Part shown: positions 17,969-25,333 of the stretch, piece by piece
Layout of the letters: each line of letters starts with the position of its first letter
Position numbering within the stretch: the stretch's first letter is position 1
Assembly (NCBI RefSeq): GCF_022513565.1
Contig: NZ_JAKWBE010000003.1
Span: 186,001-250,000 of the forward strand
Length of the DNA: 64,000 nt
Reading direction: 5' to 3'
Origin: Streptomyces gilvus
GTDB lineage: Bacteria; Actinomycetota; Actinomycetes; Streptomycetales; Streptomycetaceae
Notes under the pieces: model-generated
Seen by the model: only the letters and a program-made list of their open reading frames with translations
What the model was told of the DNA's origin: nothing
The model's database searches: none
Made by a program: the position numbers and the translations under genes

Positions 17969-18010
17969 GCAGCCCCCGAGCGGGCGGTCTGAACACGGGA
18001 CACTTCGGAT

Positions 18011-18022
18011 TGGCATATGCCA
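18011..18022. promoter_or_regulatory. Palindrome TGGCATATGCCA, copy 1
   Basis: A perfect 12-bp AT-rich palindrome in a GC-rich gap, followed at 18024-18040 by a second inverted repeat (GCGGG, 7 bases, CCCGC). The same palindrome within a shared 14-mer recurs at 31344-31355 before the IclR gene. It is likely a repressor operator or an AT-rich promoter element. Confidence 0.5.
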
Positions 18023-18104
18023 GGCGGGCAAGATACCCGCTCCCGCCCGCCGCTGTCCCGGTTTCCGGCAACCCTCGGAAACCGTGCGTTCACAGCCGGT
18101 AGAC

Positions 18105-18701
18105 ATGTCCTCCATGAGCAGTGAACGCATCGACCCGTTCTCCGACGGCCTCGACGCCTGCCGGGTCACCCCGGACGGAGCCGCCTGGCTCGCCTCCGCC
18201 GGAACGTATCCGCGCAGCACGCTCGCCCTCTGGGAGGAGCGCCCCGACGCCCCGGTGGTCCTGGCCTGCGGCTCCGTCTTCGACGTCGTCAACGCGCCCG
18301 CGGTCTTCGGGCGCCGGATGGTCGACCGGCTGTGGGACGAGGGGCCGGGCTCCGGCCCCGTGGCGGCCTTCCGGGGTCGCATGCTGCTGTTCGCCGCGCC
18401 GGGCACGGCCCAGCGGCTGCCGTCGCTGCTGGGCTGGGAGGAGTTCGGCCGTACGGGCGCGATCCCGCCGCTGCTGTGTCACGGCCTCGGCGACGCGGTG
18501 ACCGTACCGGCCCCGCTGGCCTCCGCCGCCGCCTCGGCCTCCCGCTGGCTGGTCGCCCCGGACACCCGCCGCCCCTGGCTCCCGGGCCCCGAAATCGTGC
18601 TCTGGGCTGCGGTAAGGGCGGCACGAGCGGCCGTCCGGATATCGATTTCGTCCTCTCCGGATCAGGATGCTAAGGTCTACGACGTCAGCAGGCGCCGCTA
18701 G
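18105..18701 (+). CDS. Prim-Pol-like small protein
   Basis: A 198-residue protein resembling the actinomycete proteins annotated as bifunctional DNA primase/polymerase N-terminal domain: CRVTPDGAAWLASAG, ALWEERPDAPVVLACG, FDVVNAP, RMLLFAAPGTAQRLPSLL. The catalytic carboxylate pair of active primases is not evident to me, so it may be a degenerate, non-enzymatic member. Starts at ATG 18105, ATG 18114 or GTG 18084 are possible. The stop codon lies at 18699-18701, inside the tRNA-Lys gene that begins at 18692. The last 20 codons have little third-position GC bias, so the real C-terminus may have been lost or replaced. Confidence 0.6.
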   Translation: MSSMSSERIDPFSDGLDACRVTPDGAAWLASAGTYPRSTLALWEERPDAPVVLACGSVFDVVNAPAVFGRRMVDRLWDEGPGSGPVAAFRGRMLLFAAPGTAQRLPSLLGWEEFGRTGAIPPLLCHGLGDAVTVPAPLASAAASASRWLVAPDTRRPWLPGPEIVLWAAVRAARAAVRISISSSPDQDAKVYDVSRRR

Positions 18702-18765
18702 CTCAGTTGGTTAGAGCAGCTGACTCTTAATCAGCGGGTCCGGGGTTCGAGTCCCTGGCGGCGCA
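18692..18765 (+). tRNA. tRNA-Lys (CTT), copy 1
   Basis: A 74-base cloverleaf. The acceptor stem is GCGCCGC/GCGGCGC, the anticodon arm has loop CTCTTAA with anticodon CTT at 18726-18728, and the T-arm contains GGTTCGAGTCC. CCA is not encoded. It is identical to the copies at 32345 and 38243. Confidence 0.97.
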
Positions 18766-18773
18766 CAGACAGC

Positions 18774-18803
18774 AAGGCCCTCCGCAGCAGCGGAGGGCCT
18801 TTT
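18774..18803 (+). terminator. Rho-independent terminator after tRNA-Lys copy 1
   Basis: A 12-bp stem AAGGCCCTCCGC (18774-18785) with loop AGCA and its complement at 18790-18801, followed by TT then TTGC; a classical intrinsic terminator. Confidence 0.9.
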
Positions 18804-18865
18804 GCGTTGCCGCACATCGCACAAGGCCGCATCTCACAAGGCCACACATCCCACAAAGCCGCACA

Positions 18866-20173
18866 TCACACAGCCGCACCCGCCCCACCCGTCGTGATCT
18901 TCACCGTCCACGCCCCCGTGACCGTCCGCCCCTCCACCTGGACGCGCACCTTGCTGCCCGGGACCGTGAAGGTCTCGCCGAGGGCGACCGGGGCGTCGGC
19001 GAGGGGTGGATAGACGGAGTTCTCCCAGCAGGCCTCGGTGTGGGGGTGGGCGTCGATCACCCGGATGGGCCCGTCGCCGGAGGGGGCGCCGCTGCGGACG
19101 CGGTAGACGAGGATGCCGGAGCGGCAGGCCGTCGTGTCGTTGCCGACCGGCTCACGCGCCTCGAAGGCGAGCACGCTGTCGGGACCGGTGCGCAGGACCG
19201 CGAGCTTGGTGCCCCGCCCGAGCCCGAAGGCGGGCGGGGCAGCGGCTCCCGTGACCGGCGGTACCGGCGCCGCGTCCAGCGGCTCCAGCGTCAGCAGGGT
19301 GGTGCCGGACTCCCGTACGCACACCACCTGCCGCGGCTCCAGCCACCCCAGCTTCCACTTGTGCCAGCCGAACAGGTCCGGGGACAGCCCGAACTGGCTG
19401 CCCATCAGGTCCCAGTCGCCGACGTACGTGTCCCAGTCGCCCTTGCCGTCGACCGGCCGGTGGTAGAGGTCCGGCAGGTCGAAGACGTGGCCGGTCTCGT
19501 GGGCGAGGACCAGCCGGTCCGGCGGATGCTTCTCGAAGACCGTGACGACGCGGCGGATGTCCCGGCCGTCCGCCCGCAGCGGGACGTCCAGGTTGACGAC
19601 CTTCGTGGCGTCCGAGTCAACGCCGGGCGCGTCCGGGTCGGCGACGAAGTAGACGACGTCGTAGCGGGAGAAGTCGACGCGCGGGTCGGCGACGGCGAGC
19701 GCGTCGCGCAGATAGGCGGCGCGGTGCTCGGGGTTCCAGTCGCGTCGTATGGCGTAGGCGGTCGCCGGGTGCGGCATCCGGATCCACCGTTCGAGTGGGT
19801 GCGGGCGCAGGGTGAATTTGCCGTAGGAGGCACGCTCGTAGAAGCGGGTGGTGGCCGGGAAGTGGTCGGCGGTCAGCTGGGCGGGCGTGGTGCGCGGGCG
19901 CGAGCCGGGGAACGACAGGAAGACCATGACCGCGTCCAGCGCGCGGGTGGGGCGCGGGTAGTCGGCGTTCCAGGTGTCGAGGCCCTCGGAGTGGTGGGCC
20001 TCGGTGCGCTGCAGGGCGCACGGCACCGAGGAGAAGGGCTCGGCGACCGTAGCCCCGGTGATCAGGGAGGTCGCGGCGAGCGCGGACAGGGTGGTGCACA
20101 CGGCGGCGGTGCTGCGCAGTCGGGGGCCCCGGAATCCCTTGGGGGGAGCCATGAAGGGGAACTGACGCGGCAC
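18866..20173 (-). CDS. Secreted M6-family metalloprotease
   Basis: A 435-residue secreted zinc protease. GTG at 20173 is chosen because GGAGG (20179-20183) stands five bases before it; the frame is open further up. A signal peptide follows (RGPRLR, then an Ala/Thr/Leu core to about residue 45). The catalytic zinc motif HETGHVFDLPD (about 280) and the WDLMG Met-turn (about 305) match the immune-inhibitor-A-like M6 peptidases. The rest is a C-terminal beta-domain with two cysteine pairs. Proteins of this type degrade extracellular protein during mycelial growth. It converges with the tRNA-Lys gene. Confidence 0.88.
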   Translation of the reverse strand: MPRQFPFMAPPKGFRGPRLRSTAAVCTTLSALAATSLITGATVAEPFSSVPCALQRTEAHHSEGLDTWNADYPRPTRALDAVMVFLSFPGSRPRTTPAQLTADHFPATTRFYERASYGKFTLRPHPLERWIRMPHPATAYAIRRDWNPEHRAAYLRDALAVADPRVDFSRYDVVYFVADPDAPGVDSDATKVVNLDVPLRADGRDIRRVVTVFEKHPPDRLVLAHETGHVFDLPDLYHRPVDGKGDWDTYVGDWDLMGSQFGLSPDLFGWHKWKLGWLEPRQVVCVRESGTTLLTLEPLDAAPVPPVTGAAAPPAFGLGRGTKLAVLRTGPDSVLAFEAREPVGNDTTACRSGILVYRVRSGAPSGDGPIRVIDAHPHTEACWENSVYPPLADAPVALGETFTVPGSKVRVQVEGRTVTGAWTVKITTGGAGAAV

Positions 20174-20376
20174 GGGGACCTCCGGGAGCGGTACACGGGA
20201 CACCGCACCCAGCCTGTGCACGTTTGTCGTACTACGCCCTGTTCGCCTGCCCCAGACGAGTGAGCCGGCCGACGGATCCTCAGATCCGACACCCCCGAAT
20301 CGCTCACGGAACGTCACAAGTGGTCTCAGCAGCCATGAACCCGTCCAGCTGCGGGCAGAAACGATCTGTCAGAAGT

Positions 20377-20406
20377 GCCACTGGATCCGGGACACTGGAC
20401 AGTGGC
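20377..20406. promoter_or_regulatory. Inverted repeat in the cdgA upstream region
   Basis: GCCACTG (20377-20383) and CAGTGGC (20400-20406) form a perfect 7-bp inverted repeat with a 16-base spacer. It lies 80-110 bases before cdgA in the 313-base divergent gap 20174-20486. A TATGAT at 20430-20435 with CTGGAA 18 bases upstream is a weak promoter candidate. BldD controls cdgA in S. coelicolor, but I see no good BldD consensus here. Nothing else is evident in the gap. Confidence 0.35.
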
Positions 20407-20486
20407 TGGAAGGCCCTTGGGTCTGCCTCTATGATCGGCACACTTTCCTGCACGGACAGAGATCGAGTGCACTGCGGGAGCTAGCG

Positions 20487-22292
20487 GTGAGCGGAACGTC
20501 CGAAGGGCCGGCGCCCGCGGCAGACCTCGACCGGGGCGCCGTAACAGAGAGTGACAGCATCTATCGGTCCGTCTTCAGGACCGCGTCCGTCGCCATGGCG
20601 GTCGTCGATCGCGAGGGCCTGGTGGTCGTCGCCAACGACGGGTTCGGCGCGCTGCTCGGCAGCCCGCCGGACGCGCTGACCGGCAAGGTCGCCGCCGATC
20701 TGGTGGACCTGGCCTCCGACGCCCGTACCTGGCACGCCTACCGCGAGGTGCTGCGCGGCCGCGAGGCCCGGCTGCGCTGCACCCGGCGCATGAAACACCC
20801 CGACGGCCAGTCCGTCTGGGTGCAGGTCACGGTCGCCCCGCTGCCGGGCCGCGGGGACGGCGTGCTGCTGTCCGTCACCGACATCAGCGCCCAGCGTGAA
20901 CTCCAGGGCAGACTGCGGCACTTGCAGATGCACGACCCGGTGACCCGGCTGCCCAACCGCACCCTGTTCTTCGAGCGGCTGACGGCCGCGCTGGAGGCGG
21001 GGTCGTACGAGGAGAGCGGCACCGGGCGGATCGGCCTGTGCTATCTGGACCTGGACGGCTTCAAGGCCATCAACGACACCCTCGGCCACCGTATCGGCGA
21101 CCGGCTGCTGGCCGCCGTCGCCGAACGGCTGACGCGGTGCGCCGACGAGGCCGGGTACGCCAGAGTGAGCGCGCCGCTGGTGGCCAGACTCGGCGGCGAC
21201 GAATTCGCCCTGCTGGTCGAGGACTCGACGGGCACCGAGCAGCTCGCCGACCTCGCCGAGTCCGTCCTGAAGGCGGTCCAGGCGCCCTTCGACCTCGCCG
21301 GTCAGCGGCTGTCGGTGTCGGCCTCGATCGGGGTCATCGAGCGGCACGCGGCCGGCACCACCCCGACCGCCCTGATGCAGGCGGCCGACACCACCCTCTA
21401 CTGGGCCAAGGCCGACGGCAAGGCCCGCTGGACACTGTTCGACCCGGAGCGCAACGCCCACCGCATGACCCGTCAGGCCCTCGCCTCCCATCTGCGCCCC
21501 GCCATCGAGCGCGGTGAGTTCGTGCTGGAGTACCAGCCGCTGGTGGGCATGGCGGACGGACGGGTCAACGGCGTGGAGGCGCTGGTCCGTTGGAACCACC
21601 CGCAGTTCGGTGTCCTGACGCCGAATCGGTTCATCGGACTGGCCGAGGAGGACGGCTCGATCGTGCCGCTCGGCCTGTGGGTGCTGCGTACGGCCTGCCG
21701 CCAGGCCCGGCGCTGGCAGCTCGACCACCCCGAGGACCCGCCGCTGTTCGTCAGCGTCAACGTGGCCGTCCGCCAGGTCTGGGACTCCGACCTGGTGGCG
21801 GAGGTCGCCCAGACCCTCGCGGAGACGGGCCTGGCACCGGGGCTGCTGCAGCTGGAGCTGACCGAGTCGGCGGTGATGGGCTCCGCGGGGCGCCCGCTGC
21901 AGGCCCTGCAGGCGCTCAGCGACATGGGCGTCCGCATCGCCATCGACGACTTCGGCACCGGCTACTCCAACCTGGCCTATCTCAGCCGGCTTCCGGTGTC
22001 CGTGCTGAAGCTGGACGGTTCCTTCGTCCGCGGCTTCCAGTACGAGGGCGACAAGGAGGGGACGGTGGCGCCCAACCCGGCCGACGAGGTCGTCGTCGAG
22101 GCGATGGTCCAACTCGCCCACCGGCTGGGCCTGACGGTCACCGCGGAGTGCGTGGAGACCTCGGCGCAGGCGACCCGGCTGCGCCGCATCGGCTGCGACA
22201 CCGGCCAGGGCTGGCTGTACTCGCGGCCGGTGTCGCCCGAGCGGATCGGCGAGTTGATGGGGACTCAGGCCGAGGCGGTCGGCAACCCGTAG
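20487..22292 (+). CDS. cdgA: PAS-GGDEF-EAL c-di-GMP protein (CdgA)
   Basis: A 601-residue soluble protein that makes and/or breaks cyclic di-GMP. A PAS/PAC sensor occupies about residues 22-145; a GGDEF domain follows with intact GGDEF at 236-240. An EAL domain follows with E364-A365-L366, IDDFGTGYSNL and KLDGSFV, so both active sites look complete. Domain order and length match CdgA of S. coelicolor, a BldD target whose overproduction blocks aerial growth. GTG start with GGGAG upstream. No TM segment, so the PAS sensor is cytosolic. The last 28 bases overlap the end of the convergent oxidoreductase gene. Confidence 0.9.
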   Translation: MSGTSEGPAPAADLDRGAVTESDSIYRSVFRTASVAMAVVDREGLVVVANDGFGALLGSPPDALTGKVAADLVDLASDARTWHAYREVLRGREARLRCTRRMKHPDGQSVWVQVTVAPLPGRGDGVLLSVTDISAQRELQGRLRHLQMHDPVTRLPNRTLFFERLTAALEAGSYEESGTGRIGLCYLDLDGFKAINDTLGHRIGDRLLAAVAERLTRCADEAGYARVSAPLVARLGGDEFALLVEDSTGTEQLADLAESVLKAVQAPFDLAGQRLSVSASIGVIERHAAGTTPTALMQAADTTLYWAKADGKARWTLFDPERNAHRMTRQALASHLRPAIERGEFVLEYQPLVGMADGRVNGVEALVRWNHPQFGVLTPNRFIGLAEEDGSIVPLGLWVLRTACRQARRWQLDHPEDPPLFVSVNVAVRQVWDSDLVAEVAQTLAETGLAPGLLQLELTESAVMGSAGRPLQALQALSDMGVRIAIDDFGTGYSNLAYLSRLPVSVLKLDGSFVRGFQYEGDKEGTVAPNPADEVVVEAMVQLAHRLGLTVTAECVETSAQATRLRRIGCDTGQGWLYSRPVSPERIGELMGTQAEAVGNP

Positions 22293-23359
22293 GCGTCCGC
22301 GATGAGTTCGTAGGAGCGCAGGCGCACCTCGCCGCGGTGGGTGTGCGAGGTGAGCATCAACTCGTCGGCGCCGGTGCGCTTGTGCAGGGCGTCCAGACCG
22401 GCGACGACCTCCTCGGCCGTGCCGTGCTCGATGTTGGAGGTCCAGGAGGCGACGAACTCCTCCTCGTACGGGCTGAACTCGTGCTTCTCCGCCTCGTCCG
22501 GGTCGGGGAACAGGCCCGGCCGGCCGGTGCGCAGCCGGATCATGTTCAGGGCCATCGCGCGGGTCTGGCGGCGGGCCTCGCGCGGGTCGTCCGTGGCGAG
22601 GACGGAGACGCCGATGAGGGCGTAGGGCTCGTCCAGGACGTCGGAGGGGCGGAAGGACTCCCGGTACAGCTCCAGGGCCGGGACGGTGTTCTGCGCGGAG
22701 AAGTGGTGCGCGAAGGCGAAGGGCAGGCCGAGGACGCCGGCCAGGCGGGCGCTGAAGCCGGAGGAGCCGAGGAGCCAGACCGGCGGCCGGTGCGGGGACT
22801 GGACGCCGCCGGGGGACGTGGCCTGTACGGGGCCGGGCACGGCGTGGATGCGGCGGTAGGGGTGGCCGTCGGGGAAGTCGTCGTCCAGGAAGCGGGTCAG
22901 CTCGGCGAGCTGCTCGGGGAAGTCGTCGGCGCCCTCGTTGAGGCGGTCGGTGCGGCGCAGGGCGGCGGCGGTGGCGCCGTCGGTGCCGGGGGCGCGGCCC
23001 AGGCCCAGGTCGACGCGGCCCGGCGCCAGGGCCTCCAGGGTGCCGAACTGCTCGGCGATCACCAGGGGCGCGTGGTTGGGGAGCATCACGCCGCCGGAGC
23101 CGAGACGGATGCGGTCGGTGTGGGCGGCGAGGTGGGCGAGGATCACGGCCGGCGAGGAGGAGGCCACGCCCGGCATGGAGTGGTGCTCGGCGACCCAGTA
23201 GCGGTGGAAGCCGCGGGACTCGGCGTACCGGGACAGCTCGACGCTGGTGCGCAGAGCGTCGGTGGCGGTACTGCCCGCGCCGACGGTGACCAGGTCCAGT
23301 ACGGAGAGGGGGACGGGGGCGGTGCCCTGTACGGTGCCCCGGATCTCGTCTGCCGTCAC
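22265..23359 (-). CDS. LLM-class flavin-dependent oxidoreductase
   Basis: A 364-residue luciferase-like TIM-barrel flavoprotein. Family marks: SVLDLVTVGAG near the N-terminus, FHRYWVAEHHSMPGVASSSP (about 50-70), RIRLGSGGVMLPNHAPLVIAEQF, and WLLGSSGFSARLAG (about 195). The MsnO8/SsuD-like sub-group oxidises a small substrate using FMNH2 or F420; the substrate is not predictable. GTG start with GGAGG upstream. It overlaps cdgA tail-to-tail by 28 bases, so one transcript can be antisense to the other. A long repeat array lies upstream. Confidence 0.88.
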   Translation of the reverse strand: MTADEIRGTVQGTAPVPLSVLDLVTVGAGSTATDALRTSVELSRYAESRGFHRYWVAEHHSMPGVASSSPAVILAHLAAHTDRIRLGSGGVMLPNHAPLVIAEQFGTLEALAPGRVDLGLGRAPGTDGATAAALRRTDRLNEGADDFPEQLAELTRFLDDDFPDGHPYRRIHAVPGPVQATSPGGVQSPHRPPVWLLGSSGFSARLAGVLGLPFAFAHHFSAQNTVPALELYRESFRPSDVLDEPYALIGVSVLATDDPREARRQTRAMALNMIRLRTGRPGLFPDPDEAEKHEFSPYEEEFVASWTSNIEHGTAEEVVAGLDALHKRTGADELMLTSHTHRGEVRLRSYELIADAYGLPTASA

Positions 23360-23445
23360 GGTGGGTGCCTCCTGTTGGTGCGACGCGGTATGCCCAGGGG
23401 ACTAACAGGAGGCGGTCTCCGCTTATTCCCGCGATCCCGACGTCC

Positions 23446-23536
23446 GGCGCCCGGCGATCGGCGCTCGGCGCTCGGCGCCCGGCGCTCGGCGCTCGGCGCT
23501 CGGCGCCCGGCGATCGGCGCTCGGCGCTCGGCGAGG
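23446..23536. repeat. Heptamer tandem array GGCGCTC x13
   Basis: Thirteen head-to-tail 7-bp units, of the forms GGCGCTC, GGCGCCC, GGCGATC and last GGCGAGG, run without interruption. It occupies the first half of the 306-base gene-free stretch 23360-23665. Confidence 0.9.
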
Positions 23537-23660
23537 GCGCTCGGACCCGCACGAGCGGGGCCGTCCGTCACCCGACAATCGGCGAGGGCACTCGGACCCG
23601 CACGAGCGGGGCCATCCGTCACCCGACAATCGGCGAGGGCGCTCGGACCCGCACGAGCGG
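23531..23660. repeat. 51-bp tandem repeat, 2.5 copies
   Basis: Units begin at 23531, 23582 and 23633; each contains a small hairpin CCCGC-ACGA-GCGGG. Units 1 and 2 are complete and differ by two bases; the third breaks off at 23660. A 22-bp diverged match (19/22) to the same motif then forms the end of the adjacent coding sequence (23662-23683). Confidence 0.9.
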
Positions 23661-23665
23661 GGCGC

Positions 23666-24397
23666 TCAGACCTGCACCAGCGGCTCCCTGGTGAACAGCG
23701 CCCCCATCATCGGCGCGTTCACCCGGCGCTCCGCCAGCCGCAGGCCCTCCCAGACCGTGACCTGGTTGGCGGTGAGGACCGGCTTGCCCAGCTCCTTCTC
23801 CAGGGCCGGGATGTGGGCCGCCGTGTGCAGGGCGGTGTCCGGCAGGAGCAGGGCCTCGGCGTCCGGGGTGTCGGCGTCGCGGGCCAGCAGCCCGATCTCC
23901 GCCTCGTCCCAGGTGGCGACCTCGGCGGCGGTGACGATGCCGGCGCCCCGGACGGAGGTGACCTCCACACCACCCGCGCGCAGGAAGTCCGCGAAGAGCT
24001 CCGCGACGTCCTCGGGGTAGGTCGCGCCGACGGCCACCTTGCGCACGCCCAGCTCGCGCAGCGCGTGCACGAAGGCGAAGGACGTGGAGGAGGCCGGCAT
24101 CCCGGCCGTGACGGCGAGGGTGCGCACCTGGTCGTGGGCGCCCTCCCAGCCGTACACGAAGCTGCCGCTGGTGCACGCCCAGACCACCGACTCGGCGCCC
24201 GCCATGCGCAGTTCGTCGACGCCCGCGGCCAGCCGCTCGGCCGAGCCCATCTCCCGCAGGGCGTCCACCCGGTGGGCGTCCGTACCGATGTCGGTGTGGA
24301 CGACGTCGAGGCGGATGTCGCTGCCGAGCAGCTGCTCGATGCGCGGGTAGTCGTCCTCGGCGGAGTGCCCCGGGTAGAGGAATCCGAGTGCGGTCAT
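23666..24397 (-). CDS. EutA/maleate-isomerase-like protein lacking the second cysteine
   Basis: A 243-residue protein of the Asp/Glu racemase superfamily, arylmalonate decarboxylase/maleate cis-trans isomerase branch. The first catalytic Cys is in VWACTSGSF (about residue 74). The second, which in the family lies in a C(T/N)N(L) string and is present in the upstream paralogue, is replaced by LLPDTAL. It therefore cannot run the usual two-cysteine isomerisation; a decarboxylase or half-active partner role is possible. ATG overlaps the stop of the paralogue upstream (ATGA), so the two are made together and may form a heteromer. Part of the amide/ectoine-like catabolic island. Confidence 0.8.
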   Translation of the reverse strand: MTALGFLYPGHSAEDDYPRIEQLLGSDIRLDVVHTDIGTDAHRVDALREMGSAERLAAGVDELRMAGAESVVWACTSGSFVYGWEGAHDQVRTLAVTAGMPASSTSFAFVHALRELGVRKVAVGATYPEDVAELFADFLRAGGVEVTSVRGAGIVTAAEVATWDEAEIGLLARDADTPDAEALLLPDTALHTAAHIPALEKELGKPVLTANQVTVWEGLRLAERRVNAPMMGALFTREPLVQV

Positions 24398-25191
24398 GAC
24401 CTGCCTTCCTGCTGCTGTTCACCGTCCGGGAGTTCCGGCACCACGGGACCGGAGCGCGCCGCCGGATCGATCAGCGCCTGATACGGCCCCACCGCCCGGG
24501 TACCCATTCGGGCCAGCGCCGCCCACATGGTCACCTGGTTGGCCGAGATGACCGGGATGCGCAGTTCGGCCTCCAGCTGCGGGATGACGTCGTAGGTCGG
24601 CAGGTTGGTGCAGCTGATGAAGAGCACGTCGGCGGCGCGCCGGACCGCCCGGTGCGCCATGGCGACGACGTCGCGGTACGGCACCTTCCAGATGTGCCGG
24701 GTCAGCCCCATGTACGCGCACCCGGTGACCTCGGCCCCCGCCTCGGCGACGTACTCCTCCAGGGCGCGGGTGACGGACTCGGTGTACGGCGTGACCAGCG
24801 CGACCCGCCGCGCGCCGAGCGCCGCCAGGGCCTGAAGCAGCGCGCCCGAGGTGGTGACCGAGGGGACCGCTCCGGCCCGGGTCATCGCCGCGCACATCGC
24901 CCGCTCCCCGGCGATCCCGCCGACGAAACTGCCGGAGGTGCAGGCGTAGGCGACGACCTCGGGGGTGATCGCGGTGAGGGTGCGCACCGCGTCGTCCAGC
25001 GTCTGGTGCTCGCTGACCAGCCGGGCGAGGTCGAGGCTGACCTCGACCGGCACGAAGGGCGTGCGGGTGAGGTGCAGCGACACCTCGTCGGGGACCCAGC
25101 GCCACAGCTCGCGGTCCAGGGCGAAGTCGAACGGGGCGACGACTCCGACACCGCGCTGCGGCCGGGGACCACCCAGGAAGGACACGTCCAT
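24394..25191 (-). CDS. EutA/maleate-isomerase-like protein, two-cysteine form
   Basis: A 265-residue paralogue of the previous protein with both catalytic cysteines: YACTSGSF (about residue 83) and ISCTNLPTYD (about 193). It belongs with maleate cis-trans isomerases and the EutA protein of ectoine utilisation operons. ATG at 25191 is preferred (MDVSFLGG); a GTG at 25209 is in frame. It is translationally coupled to the one-cysteine paralogue and divergent from the dehydrogenase-amidase pair. The physiological substrate is probably a small dicarboxylate or a racemisable amino-acid derivative. The C-terminal 25 residues are a polar Gln/Glu tail. Confidence 0.82.
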   Translation of the reverse strand: MDVSFLGGPRPQRGVGVVAPFDFALDRELWRWVPDEVSLHLTRTPFVPVEVSLDLARLVSEHQTLDDAVRTLTAITPEVVAYACTSGSFVGGIAGERAMCAAMTRAGAVPSVTTSGALLQALAALGARRVALVTPYTESVTRALEEYVAEAGAEVTGCAYMGLTRHIWKVPYRDVVAMAHRAVRRAADVLFISCTNLPTYDVIPQLEAELRIPVISANQVTMWAALARMGTRAVGPYQALIDPAARSGPVVPELPDGEQQQEGRS

Positions 25192-25333
25192 GACGGCCAC
25201 CGCCCTCACTGTGAGAAAGGGGTGAGCAACGGACCGTACGTACGCCCGTGTTGACGAAGGTAGGTTCGGGTGCGAGCGTGGTCAAACCTCGCATGTCAGA
25301 CGGCCGCCCCGCTCCGGAATCGAGTCCTCGCGC

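Noticed and set aside
20417..20435. TTGGGT and TATGAT as a sigma-HrdB promoter of cdgA
   Set aside because: Spacing of 7 bases is far too short; only the weaker CTGGAA/TATGAT pair is kept as a candidate.
23446..23660. Repeat array as a CRISPR
   Set aside because: Units are 7 and 51 bp, tandem without unique spacers, and no cas genes are near; the RecB/Cas4-like nuclease at 13 kb has helicase partners, not Cas1/Cas2.
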